Shown: positions 33,121 to 42,454 of the stretch, one piece after another
Layout: every line of letters starts with the position of its first letter
Numbering within the stretch: position 1 is the first letter of the stretch
NCBI RefSeq assembly: GCF_016650635.1
Contig: NZ_JAEKFI010000001.1
Coordinates: forward strand, 558,001 to 622,000
DNA length: 64,000 nucleotides
Source: Pseudomonas sp. TH43
GTDB lineage: Bacteria; Pseudomonadota; Gammaproteobacteria; Pseudomonadales; Pseudomonadaceae
Reading direction: 5' to 3'
Notes under the pieces: generated by a model
Seen by the model: only the letters and a program-made list of their open reading frames with translations
Told to the model about the DNA's origin: nothing
The model's database searches: none
Program-made: the position numbers and the translations under genes

Positions 33121-33870
33121 TCAGCTCCTGGCAATGAGGGAAACTGCGGGAAATCCACCGAACGGATAGGCGTTTCCCTCGCCGAAGCGCGGGATGCAAC
33201 CTTTGCCCAGCGTGGCGTCACACTCGTCCAGTTCCGGGTTGTCGGTGACCACGCCGTCCTTGGTTACATACGGGCCGGTGTAGCCGCAGTTCGGCCCCCG
33301 ATATCCGCCAGTGAGGCACCAATGGCAAAGGGTCGTGGCCTGCCTGCCGATTGATTCATTGCCTACGTCGCCCGGGCTGGCCAACTCCCAACTGACCGTC
33401 TCCCCGTCCTCGTTTGTCTTCTGGTCGATGTACCAGACTTCAATCGTCTCTTGTGTCGGGTCAGCAGTTGGGTTGCCGGCGGGGAAGTTCGCTGCGTCGA
33501 GATAGGTGCCGAGCGTATGCCGCATCGTCAGCTTGAACTCGAGCAGATCCTCGAAGGCCAAGCACAGCGCAGTGATGCGCCCGTTGACGTTGCCGACCGA
33601 AAGCGTGGGCCGAACCGCTGTGCCATCGCCATTCGCCTCGATGCCGTCGATCTGCATCGGCCAGGCGCTGTACTCGTTGCCCTGCCAGTAAATCGCTTTC
33701 GCCGGCAGCTGGTCCGCGTCGTCGCCGGCGGCGATCAACTCGGCCGCCGTGTGCGGAATGGCATGCCCGTGGAAGCGCAGAACGTCTGCGCCGTAGTCCG
33801 TGCCGTCCAATTCAAAGAGCAGCACTTCGCTGCCAGGCTCAAGCACCTGGATGTCACTGATCAGCGGCAT
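33121..33870 (-). CDS. phage minor tail protein L
   Basis: A 249-residue lambda gpL homologue: MPLISDIQVLEPGSEVLLFELDG..., then WYIDQKTNEDGETVSWELASPGDV and a cysteine-rich C-terminal part (LCHWC, GPNCGYTG, DECDATLGKGCIPRFG) ending in a Gly/Phe tail. Lambda gpL carries an Fe-S cluster in this region, and the Cys spacing here suits the same. It lies between M and K as in lambda, with a 2-nt gap to K. Confidence 0.88.
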   Translation of the reverse strand: MPLISDIQVLEPGSEVLLFELDGTDYGADVLRFHGHAIPHTAAELIAAGDDADQLPAKAIYWQGNEYSAWPMQIDGIEANGDGTAVRPTLSVGNVNGRITALCLAFEDLLEFKLTMRHTLGTYLDAANFPAGNPTADPTQETIEVWYIDQKTNEDGETVSWELASPGDVGNESIGRQATTLCHWCLTGGYRGPNCGYTGPYVTKDGVVTDNPELDECDATLGKGCIPRFGEGNAYPFGGFPAVSLIARS

Positions 33871-33879
33871 GATTGCCCC

Positions 33880-34218
33880 TTATGGTTGGAATGCACGCTC
33901 GAACGTGGCTGTGAGTTTGAACACGCCCCCACCCATTGGGGTTGGAGCGGGATTTTTGCAGGTGAACAGACCGAGTTGGCCGAGGGGCGTTGTCCAGAGA
34001 AACGCCTTGGCCCCGGCGTGCCGATCGAGGAAATCCATGATCTCCAGCACCTTGGCCTTCTCACCGGTGAAGGTGATCGGGTAGGAGTCCTCCTTGCTGT
34101 TTGGCCCGTCACCGACGTTCTGCGCATATCCGCCGCCGAATTGGGCGGTGCGCACCCGATAAGCAATCTCGGGTGTGCCGCCGCGCTCGGTTGGCCACGT
34201 GAATTTTTCGATGGCCAT
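33880..34218 (-). CDS. phage minor tail protein M
   Basis: A 112-residue protein with the gpM pattern: an N-terminal FTWPTERGGTPEIAYRVRTAQFGGGYAQNVGDG, the long YPITFTGEKAKVLEIMDFLDRH helix and AFLWTTPLGQLGLFTCKN. It is a distal-tail component placed between the tape measure and L. It overlaps the end of the tape-measure gene by one base. Confidence 0.85.
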   Translation of the reverse strand: MAIEKFTWPTERGGTPEIAYRVRTAQFGGGYAQNVGDGPNSKEDSYPITFTGEKAKVLEIMDFLDRHAGAKAFLWTTPLGQLGLFTCKNPAPTPMGGGVFKLTATFERAFQP

Positions 34219-37200
34219 CAGCCTCTCCCATTTGTCAGACGCCAGATCGAACCGCCTGGCTGTAGCGCTCGGGCGATTGCGGTTTCCGCTTCGGTTTTTG
34301 CAGCCTGCTGGATGCCTTTGCCGAGCTGGTTCGATGCCTCTTGCGAGACCCCGCCGCCCTCGCCGGCCGACGTCTGCACCGAGACCGCCACAGGGAAGTT
34401 GTAGGTGTTGCCGCCACCGGTACCGGACATTGCGGCAAGCGCTGGCCCGCCCCCGGAAGTCAGAGGTGTGACGCTACCGCCGCTCGCGCCAGTCATGAGG
34501 TATGACCTGCCGCCCTGATTGAAAAGCTCAGGCCCCTTTTCGTTCACCTCATAGAAAGTGTTCGGTTCAACAGCACCGCCAACAGCGCGACCGCCACCGA
34601 AAGACACCGATGCAGAACTGGCATCAAACTGACTGCCAAAACTCTGAGCCCCGGCCTCCGCCCCGCCTGCCGTTGCAGACGCTGTGGCCCCGCCTCCCGT
34701 GAAGTAACTTGTAGCGGCGCCCACCAGACTGCTCAGCAATGCCGAACTGGCCTGCCGAGTGGCAATGCGCGCCATGTCCGCCAGAATCGATTTGGTGAAG
34801 TCGGCGAACGATAATTTCCCGCTCATGGCGAAATTGACGATTGCGTCTTCCATTGAGCTGAAGGCGTTGGTGAAAAGGCTTTTGGTTTGACCGGCGACAT
34901 CTCGGGCCGATTCCAGGTAGTTCTGCCACGCCGACGATGCGCCAGCGCTCCAGTCACCTTGAGCCGCCGTCATCTCGTCATAGTTGGCTTGAACCGTGTT
35001 GTGCAGATCCTTCTGCGTGGCTTTGAGCGCCGCCAGTTTTTGGGTGTACTCGTCGAGGCTCATGCCGCGCGAGCCATCGCCATACTGGTTGGCCAGTTCG
35101 AGCTTCTGCGAGTTGAAGCGGTCGTCGATGGCGTTCTGCTGATCCGTCAGCCCTCGCTGCCGATCACCCTGGCCAAGTCCCGCAGCGGCGCGCTGGCCTT
35201 GTTCGCGCAAGGTATCAACTTGCTGCTGCAATGCGTTGGTGTAGGTCTGAACCGCCTGCTCCTGCTTCCTGAGCCGGCCTTGTTCGTTCTTCGCCAGCAC
35301 ATCCAGTTCGCTGTCCGCCGCCTTTTGTGCCCTGACCATATCCGCGCGTGCATCTTCGATCTTCTGGTCGAGTTGAATACGCTGCTCGGCCGTGGTGCTG
35401 GCCTTGGCCTTCGCCGCTTCAAGCGCCGCAATCTCGGCCTCGTAAGCAGTCGTGACCTCGTCCGTTTCGTTGCCGATCAGCGCCTCACGCTTCAGCAGAT
35501 ATTCCTGCTGCGAGATCAGCCCGGCCTTCTGTGCGGCATCCAGTTGTTTCTGGGTGCTCGCGTATTCGGCCTGGATTTCCTTGAGGGCATTTTGCGCGGC
35601 GTTGTAACCGGTAAGGTCAACGGCGCCAGCAGATGGGGCCTTGGGATCTTTGTACTTGTTCTTGATGTTCTGGATATCTTGCGCGACCAGCTTCTCATCG
35701 AGTAGCGGGCTCGCCGCATTATTCTTCCGCAACTCCTCGACGCGTTTTCGGTAATCCAGTATTTCCTTGTCGCGCTTCTGTTCGTTGCTCTGGAAGCTCT
35801 CGCGAACTTTGCCAATGTGCTCTGCCGCCGAAAGAGCTTTCTGTTCCTGCTGCTGCGCAAACCCCTTCGCGGCGGCCCGGCGATCCTGCTCACCCTTTTC
35901 GAGAAGGAGCTGGGTCTTTTCGGCTTCAAGCTTCGCAACGCCATTCGCCGCAAGGGACGCACCATAGCTCCCGCCGACGCTCTCACCCTGCGCCTTGAAG
36001 TCGGCAATGCGCCTTTCAAGGTCTGACATCTTGTCAGCAAAGGACTTCTCTCGACCGACATTAAGCATCGCATCCCAAGCACCTTTGGCGCCGTCCGCGA
36101 CGTCCTTCCAAGCAGCCTCAATAACGCCGAGGTTCGCTTTCACGTTCGCAGAAACAGTGTTCAGCGAATCCGCATAAGCCTTGCTCGCAACTGTCGCAGC
36201 TTCTTGAGTTCGCCCTTGGCGCTCAAGCGAAGTGATCTGCTCATACGTGCTGACCGTGAGGAAGTTCATCGACTCGTTGAGGGCAATGACTGCCTTCACG
36301 GGGTCTTTGGCGATCTTCTCAAAGTTGGCTACGGTTTCTGAGGCAGCTTTGTCAGTGGCGTCCTCAAAGTTTGCGGCAGCGGTGGCAATCATCTCGAACG
36401 AGGTGACCGGAATCCTCGTCGACGCTGCGAGCAGTGCCAGACTCGCAGCGGCTTCATTGATGGTGCCGTTCGACTCGGATACAGATTTGGCCATCACGCT
36501 GAGTTGAGCGGCCGTTGTGCCAGCAGTATTTCCCGTCATCGCCAGCGCAGTAGTGTAAGCGGTGGACTCAGCACTGCCCTGCTTGTACGCGAGACCCAAA
36601 GCCGCAATGGCTGCGGCCGCAACGACGGCACCGCCAAGAATCAACCCAAGCCCAACCCCTAGCGGAGGTGTTGCGGCTCTGAGAGCGTCAGTAGCTTCCT
36701 TGGCATTTTTAGTCGCGTCAGCTGCGGTGTTTGCGCCTTCGGCCAGATCAGACAGACTTTCGCCTGCTTTCCCGGTGTTCTCGGCCATATCCTTGGCGTT
36801 GACAGCTATGCCGGCAAGCGACTCCCCCAGAACCGCCGCTCCGGCGCCGCCAGAGAAGATGGACTTAATTTTTGCCCCGAGGGCATCAAAGGTAGCGCCC
36901 ACACCACCGAACGAATCCTTGATCTGCCCCCCCTGCTGGATGAGCACCAAGAGCGGGTTTTGTCCGCCGGCCAGGCTGGTAAAAATATCCGTGAACTGCG
37001 CAGGCAATTGACGCAGCGCAGCCTCGGTTTGCTTCGAGCTGACACCGGTCTTTTTCAGGCCTTCATCAAAGTCGCCCAGCTTCTGCCGAGAGGCATCCAT
37101 ACGAGCGGAGTACTCCCGGAACGTATCAGCATCGATCAGCCCTGCAGCCTTGTACTTCTGCAACTGCGCCTGCTGCTGATCCAGCTTGTCGAGCGCGGCA

Positions 37201-37820
37201 ATTGCAGGATTGATCTTTCCCAGCAGCGCTTGCAGGCCTTCTGCCTGAACGCCGGTAGCTGCGGCCGACTTCTTCGCCGCCTCTGCCTGTTTTTCAGTCG
37301 AACCAACCAGCGCATCCGAATCAGCCTTCAACCGGCGAGCAAGTGCCGCCAAACTGCCGGCCGAGGAGCCGGTAGCATCCATCGCCGCCGAATTGGTCTC
37401 CATGCTGGTGGTCAGGCGCTGGTAGTACTCGCTCGACTCCAAAGACGCTTTGGCCATTGCCAAAAGACGACTTTTTGCATCCTCGGACGACTCTCCCAAC
37501 TTCACTTCAGCAGTGCTGAGTTCAGTAGTTGCCGCCGTAGTGGATTTCAGTCCCTGCGTAACCTCCGCAAGCGAGCGTCCCACCGTCGCCATCAGTTGAG
37601 CGGTGGTGTCCTGCTTCGCGTTAAGAGCCTGCAACTCTTTCACGATCTGCTTGGTGTCACCTGCCATCCCGGCAAGGGCTTGCTCCCAGGCTGAGCCAGT
37701 TCGCTTTGCCGCTTCCTCCGCGTCCTTGCCCGCATCGACCAATTTATCCAGGTCAGTTGCAGCCTTGACCGCATCGCCCGAGTCAACCTCGATGCCTAAC
37801 TGCGCGATAGTGCCCGACAT
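34218..37820 (-). CDS. phage tail tape measure protein
   Basis: A 1200-residue lambda-family tape measure. The N-terminal half is rich in Ala/Lys/Asp helices. The central region has LGVGLGLILGGAVVAAAAIAALG, a hydrophobic patch for membrane passage, then YKQGSAESTAYTTALAMTGNTAG, a signature of TMP_2 domains. Coiled coils follow, and the C-terminus holds SFADFTKSILADMARIATRQASSAL and a Gly-rich end. Its length sets the tail length; by lambda scaling (about 0.15 nm per residue) it would suit a long flexible tail. Confidence 0.92.
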   Translation of the reverse strand: MSGTIAQLGIEVDSGDAVKAATDLDKLVDAGKDAEEAAKRTGSAWEQALAGMAGDTKQIVKELQALNAKQDTTAQLMATVGRSLAEVTQGLKSTTAATTELSTAEVKLGESSEDAKSRLLAMAKASLESSEYYQRLTTSMETNSAAMDATGSSAGSLAALARRLKADSDALVGSTEKQAEAAKKSAAATGVQAEGLQALLGKINPAIAALDKLDQQQAQLQKYKAAGLIDADTFREYSARMDASRQKLGDFDEGLKKTGVSSKQTEAALRQLPAQFTDIFTSLAGGQNPLLVLIQQGGQIKDSFGGVGATFDALGAKIKSIFSGGAGAAVLGESLAGIAVNAKDMAENTGKAGESLSDLAEGANTAADATKNAKEATDALRAATPPLGVGLGLILGGAVVAAAAIAALGLAYKQGSAESTAYTTALAMTGNTAGTTAAQLSVMAKSVSESNGTINEAAASLALLAASTRIPVTSFEMIATAAANFEDATDKAASETVANFEKIAKDPVKAVIALNESMNFLTVSTYEQITSLERQGRTQEAATVASKAYADSLNTVSANVKANLGVIEAAWKDVADGAKGAWDAMLNVGREKSFADKMSDLERRIADFKAQGESVGGSYGASLAANGVAKLEAEKTQLLLEKGEQDRRAAAKGFAQQQEQKALSAAEHIGKVRESFQSNEQKRDKEILDYRKRVEELRKNNAASPLLDEKLVAQDIQNIKNKYKDPKAPSAGAVDLTGYNAAQNALKEIQAEYASTQKQLDAAQKAGLISQQEYLLKREALIGNETDEVTTAYEAEIAALEAAKAKASTTAEQRIQLDQKIEDARADMVRAQKAADSELDVLAKNEQGRLRKQEQAVQTYTNALQQQVDTLREQGQRAAAGLGQGDRQRGLTDQQNAIDDRFNSQKLELANQYGDGSRGMSLDEYTQKLAALKATQKDLHNTVQANYDEMTAAQGDWSAGASSAWQNYLESARDVAGQTKSLFTNAFSSMEDAIVNFAMSGKLSFADFTKSILADMARIATRQASSALLSSLVGAATSYFTGGGATASATAGGAEAGAQSFGSQFDASSASVSFGGGRAVGGAVEPNTFYEVNEKGPELFNQGGRSYLMTGASGGSVTPLTSGGGPALAAMSGTGGGNTYNFPVAVSVQTSAGEGGGVSQEASNQLGKGIQQAAKTEAETAIARALQPGGSIWRLTNGRG

Positions 37821-37830
37821 GAGTGCTCCA

Positions 37831-38531
37831 TTACTTTGATTCGCTCATGACGAGCAGGGCCTCGACCTCCATAGCCTGAAGGTCTGGGAAGATCTCTCTG
37901 AGTTGTTTTCTGGATGTGCCGACAAAGTCGGAGACGTCTCGAAGAGCCGTGTAATCAAGGCCGGTAGCCCCGCCCATGCCTGTTCGCCACTGAGTGGACA
38001 TGGCGTTGAAGAGCACGAAGGCCGGCCAGTTTTCGGCCAGCACTTCGCACTCTTCCTCAGGAATGTCAGAGATGGACAAGCCGAATGCCGCCAGATCTGC
38101 CTCAGACGGACCAGGCTCGTACATCAGGCGGGCGACCTTCGTCAGTTTCCCAGCCGGGCTGCCGAGAAGGCCTTTTGGTAAGCATCGACAATCGCGTCAC
38201 CGGCGCCGGCCGAGGTTTCCACCAGGGCTCGAATCGATTCGGGGCTCAGCTTGTCTTCAAAGCCCCAGCCGGTGACCAGTTGAGTCACCTGCTCGACCTG
38301 CCGCTCGACGTGAGAGTCGGTGATCTCGATCAGAGTGAGGTCGTCACCCTTGGCCTTGAAACGCTCTTGGTCTTCCTTCGCGCTTTCCTGCCAGCCAGCG
38401 AAGAGCTTTGCGAGCTCCTTGCGATCGCGATACTTGAATTCAAACGGCACCTTGATAGTGGTACCGCCGACGCGAGGAATATCCACGTCAGCTTTGAACG
38501 TCGGGTTTTGGGCGATCTTGAATTTAGCCAT
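37831..38531 (-). CDS. tail assembly chaperones G and GT (predicted -1 frameshift product)
   Basis: The G frame (38531 to 38142, 129 residues) ends LGN-stop. The next frame (DUF1799-like, 38124 to 37831) is open upstream in the -1 frame. Their junction on the minus strand reads G GGA AAC TGA, a canonical slippery heptamer GGGAAAC (38145-38151) right at the stop. A -1 slip gives a 233-residue fusion continuing LTKVARLMYEPG. Lambda uses GGGAAAG to make gpG and gpGT, both needed in a fixed ratio to load the tape measure. Synteny (major tail, G, GT, tape measure) is the same here. Confidence 0.85.
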
Positions 38532-38534
38532 GGG

Positions 38535-39188
38535 TTACACCGCCGCCGCGTAACGAGTCGGGCGCGCAGCCAGCGACAGCGTGATGGTGCGGGTCATGAT
38601 GTTGTTGCGGGACAGCGTCGGAGTCGAGGTGATCGACACGTACGCGTTGTAATAGATGACAGACCCGTTAGGCAGGGTCAGACGCAGCACTCGGGGCGCG
38701 CGGTCTTCGTCGGCAGTCTCCACCACGGCCACGTACGGCAGATCCGGATCATCTGCAACGGTGATGGACATGCTGATCGGCGACTTCGTGGTAGGCAACT
38801 GACGATCGTCGGATTCTTCCAAGAAACCGAAGGTCGTGAACTGCTGCTCGCCACCAGAACTCGAGCTATCGGTGATCTGGCTGATTTGCGCCCAGCCACT
38901 CGCGGCGCGCACCGATCCGGCGCCCGCGCCCGCAGTGTAAACAACGGTATTGGTGGTGTTGATGCCTTCGAGCTCGAACGTGCCCGAATCGGATTCGGCT
39001 ATCCGCGCGATTTTGTCATTCAGACGGGTCCAGCCGGACTTAACGACGATCACATCGCCGTCCGCGAGGCCGTGCGCTGCCGCAGTGGCGACAGCCGGAT
39101 TGGCGTTGCTGATAGCAGTTACTGGCTTCAACGCACTGAAAATCGCGGCGATCTCGAGAATGGAGCCGTTGGGGAGAATTGCGCTCAT
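38535..39188 (-). CDS. major tail tube protein (gpV-like)
   Basis: A 217-residue structural protein. ATG 39188 follows AGAGGAAAA. The N-terminal MSAILPNGSILEIAAIFSAL and VATAAAHGLADGDVIVVKSGW resemble Ig-like/DUF tail-tube segments of Pseudomonas prophages. The C-terminal half is beta-rich (ITVADDPDLPYVAVVETADED, NIMTRTITLSLAARPTRY). Position between the tail terminator and G supports the role. A terminator hairpin lies just upstream. Confidence 0.78.
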   Translation of the reverse strand: MSAILPNGSILEIAAIFSALKPVTAISNANPAVATAAAHGLADGDVIVVKSGWTRLNDKIARIAESDSGTFELEGINTTNTVVYTAGAGAGSVRAASGWAQISQITDSSSSGGEQQFTTFGFLEESDDRQLPTTKSPISMSITVADDPDLPYVAVVETADEDRAPRVLRLTLPNGSVIYYNAYVSITSTPTLSRNNIMTRTITLSLAARPTRYAAAV

Positions 39189-39215
39189 GGGTTTTCCTCT
39201 TTGCAGAAATGACAA

Positions 39216-39235
39216 AACCCGCTCAATGGCGGGTT
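39216..39235 (-). terminator. minus-strand terminator before the tail tube gene
   Basis: AACCCGC-TCAATG-GCGGGTT with an A-run to its left. It sits between the tail terminator gene and the tail tube gene, probably partial in the late operon. Confidence 0.55.
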
Positions 39236-39257
39236 CCGGGTTTGCCCAGTGGGCGGA

Positions 39258-39677
39258 TTAAGTTGTGGTGTCAGCGCGGTACTGGAAGGACACCGGCACT
39301 ATGAAATTTGTGTCGCCGGGAATGCCCGGCCCCTGATCAACCGGGGTCAACGTCACAACGGTGAGTGCCCCTTTCGTGTTTCGCTCATACAGCGGGAAAA
39401 GCGCGGCGATCTGATCCGCCAGCGCTCCAGCTGCGCCGCGGTACTTGCCTGAGGGCGTCACGATGCTGACCTGAAATACTCCAGTGAAGAGCCTGTGATC
39501 ACCGCCGAGTGTGTTGCTCGCGGTGTCGGCCGGTAGCGTGAAAGCCCTCAGGTAAGTGGCGTCGTCGCCGGGAGTAAAGGCCTCGTTCTCGACCACGACC
39601 TTCAGCGGATTCGGCAACGCTTTTGCCCAGGCGATCAGCTTGGCTTCGTAGATCGAAGCAATGACGTTGTGGCTCAT
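39258..39677 (-). CDS. tail terminator / DUF4128-like protein
   Basis: A 139-residue protein with the tail-terminator outline: an N-terminal helix (MSHNVIASIYEAKLIAWAKAL), two strands, then GVFQVSIVTPSGKYRGAAGALADQIAALFPL and a VPVSFQYRADTTT end. DUF4128 proteins close the tail at the head-proximal end. It overlaps the upstream gene by 4 nt and precedes the tail tube gene, the expected order. Confidence 0.72.
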   Translation of the reverse strand: MSHNVIASIYEAKLIAWAKALPNPLKVVVENEAFTPGDDATYLRAFTLPADTASNTLGGDHRLFTGVFQVSIVTPSGKYRGAAGALADQIAALFPLYERNTKGALTVVTLTPVDQGPGIPGDTNFIVPVSFQYRADTTT

Positions 39678-40330
39678 ACCTGATTGTTCCTGATGGCCTC
39701 AAGCACGATCTGCTGGAAGCGAGCCACAGTGATGCGAACCATCCCGCCCGGCGCTTGGGTGGAATGCCCGAACTCCAGGGGAATCGCGTAACCAAGGCTG
39801 TTGGTGATGTAGCAGGTATCCCCTGCTTTGAACTCAATGGCACCGGCAACGATTCGCGCCGTTGATTTGGCACCGCTCGGATCGACTTCTTCCGTCGTGG
39901 TGCTGTCGGGCGCGCCGATGCTGAACATCCAGTTGCCGCGGAACCGGCCGCCGACGTAGCCCTTGCCAGCCACCAGGCCATTAACATTGAAGTTCTGTTC
40001 ACGCTCAGCCTTGGTCAGCGGCTTGGCGTATTTCACACCGCTGCGGAGCTTGCCCGCCTTCGTGAAGTTCGACTCATCGAGATTGATGATCGTGTTGCGA
40101 ATATTGACCTTGAAGTCGTAATCGTCTGCCGCCCGGGTGTTCGCTTCGCGATGAACGACGTTTGCAGCCCAGATTTCTGGATTGCCCACTGGAGACATGC
40201 GGATGACGCTGTTGCCAAGTTCGATGATGATCTCGCGAAGACTGGCGTCGATGGCTTCCGTGGCTTTGGCTGCGAATTCGGCAAGGCTCAGTGCAAAGCT
40301 ACCGGACTGTCCGCCGTACTTGGATGCCAT
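39674..40330 (-). CDS. HK97 gp10-like head-tail joining protein
   Basis: A 218-residue protein from ATG 40330. The N-terminal helix SLAEFAAKATEAIDASLREIIIELGNSVIRMSPVG is typical of gp10/gpZ-type tail completion proteins, as is the C-terminal IPLEFGHSTQAPGGMVRITVARFQQIV. It joins head and tail. It overlaps the next gene by 4 nt. Confidence 0.75.
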   Translation of the reverse strand: MASKYGGQSGSFALSLAEFAAKATEAIDASLREIIIELGNSVIRMSPVGNPEIWAANVVHREANTRAADDYDFKVNIRNTIINLDESNFTKAGKLRSGVKYAKPLTKAEREQNFNVNGLVAGKGYVGGRFRGNWMFSIGAPDSTTTEEVDPSGAKSTARIVAGAIEFKAGDTCYITNSLGYAIPLEFGHSTQAPGGMVRITVARFQQIVLEAIRNNQV

Positions 40331-40332
40331 CT

Positions 40333-40722
40333 TCAAACCCTCAGTTGAATTGTCCAGGTGGCGCCAACTGGGTCCTGGCTGACGTTCAGAGCGCGCTTTC
40401 TGTCGATGATGTCGCCGATTTTCGGCTCGGCAATCATCGCTGTCGGCACTCCCTCAACAGTGAGGTACAACTCGTTCTGCAAGATCAGCAGCTTTTCGTC
40501 GGTTGTCTGGATCAATGACCCGTCGATTTCCTTGGCCAAGTAGCTGCCAAATACTCCACGACCGCCGAAGGTGGTGGTCACTTCGGGTGCACCGCCCAGA
40601 TCAGGGTCATACTCGCCCGCAATCTTGCGCACACCTGTCACTGGCTTCACCGCATCGGCAAGGCCATCAGGATCATCGAACGCTTCAGCCATTTCAGCCT
40701 GGAGCTCTTCGCGCATGCCCAT
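40333..40722 (-). CDS. phage head-tail joining protein, hypothetical
   Basis: A 129-residue protein: MGMREELQAEMAEAFDDPDGLADAVKPVTG, then beta strands with KLLILQNELYLTVEGVPTAM and IGDIIDRKRALNVSQDPVGATWTIQLRV. The N-terminal Glu-rich helix and position between two connector genes match lambda gpFII-like head-tail stoppers. Its start at 40722 lies just downstream of the preceding stop. Confidence 0.6.
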   Translation of the reverse strand: MGMREELQAEMAEAFDDPDGLADAVKPVTGVRKIAGEYDPDLGGAPEVTTTFGGRGVFGSYLAKEIDGSLIQTTDEKLLILQNELYLTVEGVPTAMIAEPKIGDIIDRKRALNVSQDPVGATWTIQLRV

Positions 40723-40724
40723 GA

Positions 40725-41102
40725 TCAGATCCTCTTGAGCATCATTACGCCGGAGCGCTTGATCCACGGATCGAGCAGTGCCAAGGCGAAATTTACGCCC
40801 GCTGACTGATCGGTAGAGCCAGCCACGTAGGTCTTGCTCACTGACGTGCCGGACTGAGCCGATACGGTCTTGCTCTGCACTTCCTTCTGCGTGGACGTGT
40901 ACAGCTTGCCCGCCGCCGCCTCTTTGGCGACCTGAGCGCCGGCTGTTTTGATCTCGGCCGGAACCGGATCTGGAACAGCCCGCTTAATCTTGGTCGTGAG
41001 CCAGGCATTGGCCATGGTCACGGCAAGGGCCGGATCACCGGTGCCAGCCCAGCCAGGACCAAGCTGGGCGTCAACATCGGCGACGGTGATGAAGTCGGTC
41101 AT
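40725..41102 (-). CDS. head completion / connector protein
   Basis: A 125-residue protein starting MTDFITVADVDAQLGPGWAG. It has helical connector-like segments (ALAVTMANAWLTTKIKRAV, EIKTAGAQVAKEAAAGKLY) and a C-terminal LALLDPWIKR. Such proteins sit under the portal in HK97-like heads. The role is inferred mainly from position between capsid and tail-joining genes. Confidence 0.6.
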   Translation of the reverse strand: MTDFITVADVDAQLGPGWAGTGDPALAVTMANAWLTTKIKRAVPDPVPAEIKTAGAQVAKEAAAGKLYTSTQKEVQSKTVSAQSGTSVSKTYVAGSTDQSAGVNFALALLDPWIKRSGVMMLKRI

Positions 41103-41112
41103 GTGCTCGTCC

Positions 41113-41418
41113 TTATTCCGCCGGCACCAACGCCTGCAGGTCTTCTTTCTTGGCGGTTGCGTCGAAGGTGATGCCCTTCTCGGTCAGCCATTCTTTCAGC
41201 TCGGGAACCTTCATTTTCAGAGGGTCGGTTTCCGGGGCTTCCTGCTCATTGCCGTCCGAGACCTTGATGCCAGCCGCTTGGTAGGCATCGACGATATCCG
41301 GTGCATCGCCATCGACGACCACCTCGGTGGCGGAGCCGATGACACCGAAGAATTCGCTCAACAGGCGATAGCACACGCCGCGCTCTTTGCCCGGCTTGTC
41401 CGTGTAGATCACTTTCAT
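41113..41418 (-). CDS. phage head-region protein with HeH/SAP-like C-terminus
   Basis: A 101-residue acidic protein. The C-terminal MKVPELKEWLTEKGITFDATAKKEDLQALV matches the helix-extended-helix (HeH/SAP) pattern that binds nucleic acid or acts as an adaptor. The N-terminal half, KPGKERGVCYRLLSEFFGVIG, is unfamiliar. It lies directly after the capsid gene, where small head proteins are usual. Confidence 0.6.
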   Translation of the reverse strand: MKVIYTDKPGKERGVCYRLLSEFFGVIGSATEVVVDGDAPDIVDAYQAAGIKVSDGNEQEAPETDPLKMKVPELKEWLTEKGITFDATAKKEDLQALVPAE

Positions 41419-41473
41419 AAGTCACCTCAAAAGCATCCCGGCGCCAGACGGGCGCCAGGTTGTGCGGGCCGAG

Positions 41474-42451
41474 TTACGGCGTGGTGGTACCGCTGATCAC
41501 GGCGGCGAATGGGACCTGCTTGCGGCTGAACACGCGCTGCCAGTTGGCGGCGGCGGCGTATTGGGTCGCGGTCGGGCTGGCGTTCTGAGCTTCAGAACCT
41601 TTCCAGCTGAAACCGGCAGGCTGGAGGATGTAGGTCTTCCGCTCCCAAAGCACTTCCGCACCGCCACCGTTGCCGCCACCTGGCTTACGCTCGAGTTCTA
41701 CCGGCACCTTCGGCGTACCTTCGCCATAACCGAATGCGCCTTGGCCGAAGAACACGGACAGGTATTTGCCCGCGCCATATACCAAGGCATCGTCCATGAA
41801 CACCGGCTTGCCCAGGTAAGTGGCCAGAATGATCTTACCGTCGGAGTCGCGCAGGTACTCGATGAGATCCTGTTTGACCATCTGGTTCATCACCACCGAG
41901 TGCACGCCGATCGCGCCAAACTGGTCGGCCGCATCACCGGCGGTGAACGCAGCATCCTGGAAGGCGTTCGCGCTGATGGTCGCGCCCGCGTCGATGACCA
42001 TGTCACCGCCGTTATTCGCAATGTTCGAGGCGATGATGCCGCGAGCAGCTCCCAGGGTGTAACGCTGCCACTGGCGAGTCCAGTAGGTGCCGAAGCGGTT
42101 GCGGATCTGCTGCTGTGGTTCGGTGTTGGCCAGCTCTGCGGTCAGGTCGGTAACGCCGTAGCCTTTGTTGAGGTAAAGAACGCGGGCACGCATGCTGTCC
42201 TGCTCGACTTTGCCAACTTCGCCTTGGTCGTTCGGGTCGTCGTTGCTGATGTTCGGGGCTTCATCAGCGTTGAGATCCTGCCAGTAGCTGATCTCCGCGG
42301 TGCCCTGACTGCCGGAGGCGATCGCGTCCAGCACAGGCGAGCGGGTCACAATGCCCGATTCGTAAACAGCGGTCTTTTCCGGGCTGTTAACCGGCGCCAA
42401 GGAGGCGTAGTAGTCGCCGACGAAGATGTCGGTCAATTGGGTAGTTGCCAT
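41474..42451 (-). CDS. major capsid protein
   Basis: A 325-residue protein with the features of HK97-fold capsids: DIFVGDYYASLAPVNSPEKTAVYESGI at the N-arm, TYWTRQWQRYTLGAARGIIASNIANN in the spine helix, and the P-domain region VHSVVMNQMVKQDLIEYLRDSDGKI...LGKPVFMDDAL. It is preceded by a scaffold gene with only a 3-nt gap. Length and order support the major capsid call. Confidence 0.88.
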   Translation of the reverse strand: MATTQLTDIFVGDYYASLAPVNSPEKTAVYESGIVTRSPVLDAIASGSQGTAEISYWQDLNADEAPNISNDDPNDQGEVGKVEQDSMRARVLYLNKGYGVTDLTAELANTEPQQQIRNRFGTYWTRQWQRYTLGAARGIIASNIANNGGDMVIDAGATISANAFQDAAFTAGDAADQFGAIGVHSVVMNQMVKQDLIEYLRDSDGKIILATYLGKPVFMDDALVYGAGKYLSVFFGQGAFGYGEGTPKVPVELERKPGGGNGGGAEVLWERKTYILQPAGFSWKGSEAQNASPTATQYAAAANWQRVFSRKQVPFAAVISGTTTP

Positions 42452-42454
42452 GGA

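Noticed and set aside
38085..39212. A 375-codon plus-strand frame across tail genes
   Set aside because: Antisense of tail tube and chaperone genes, with composition typical of shadow frames.
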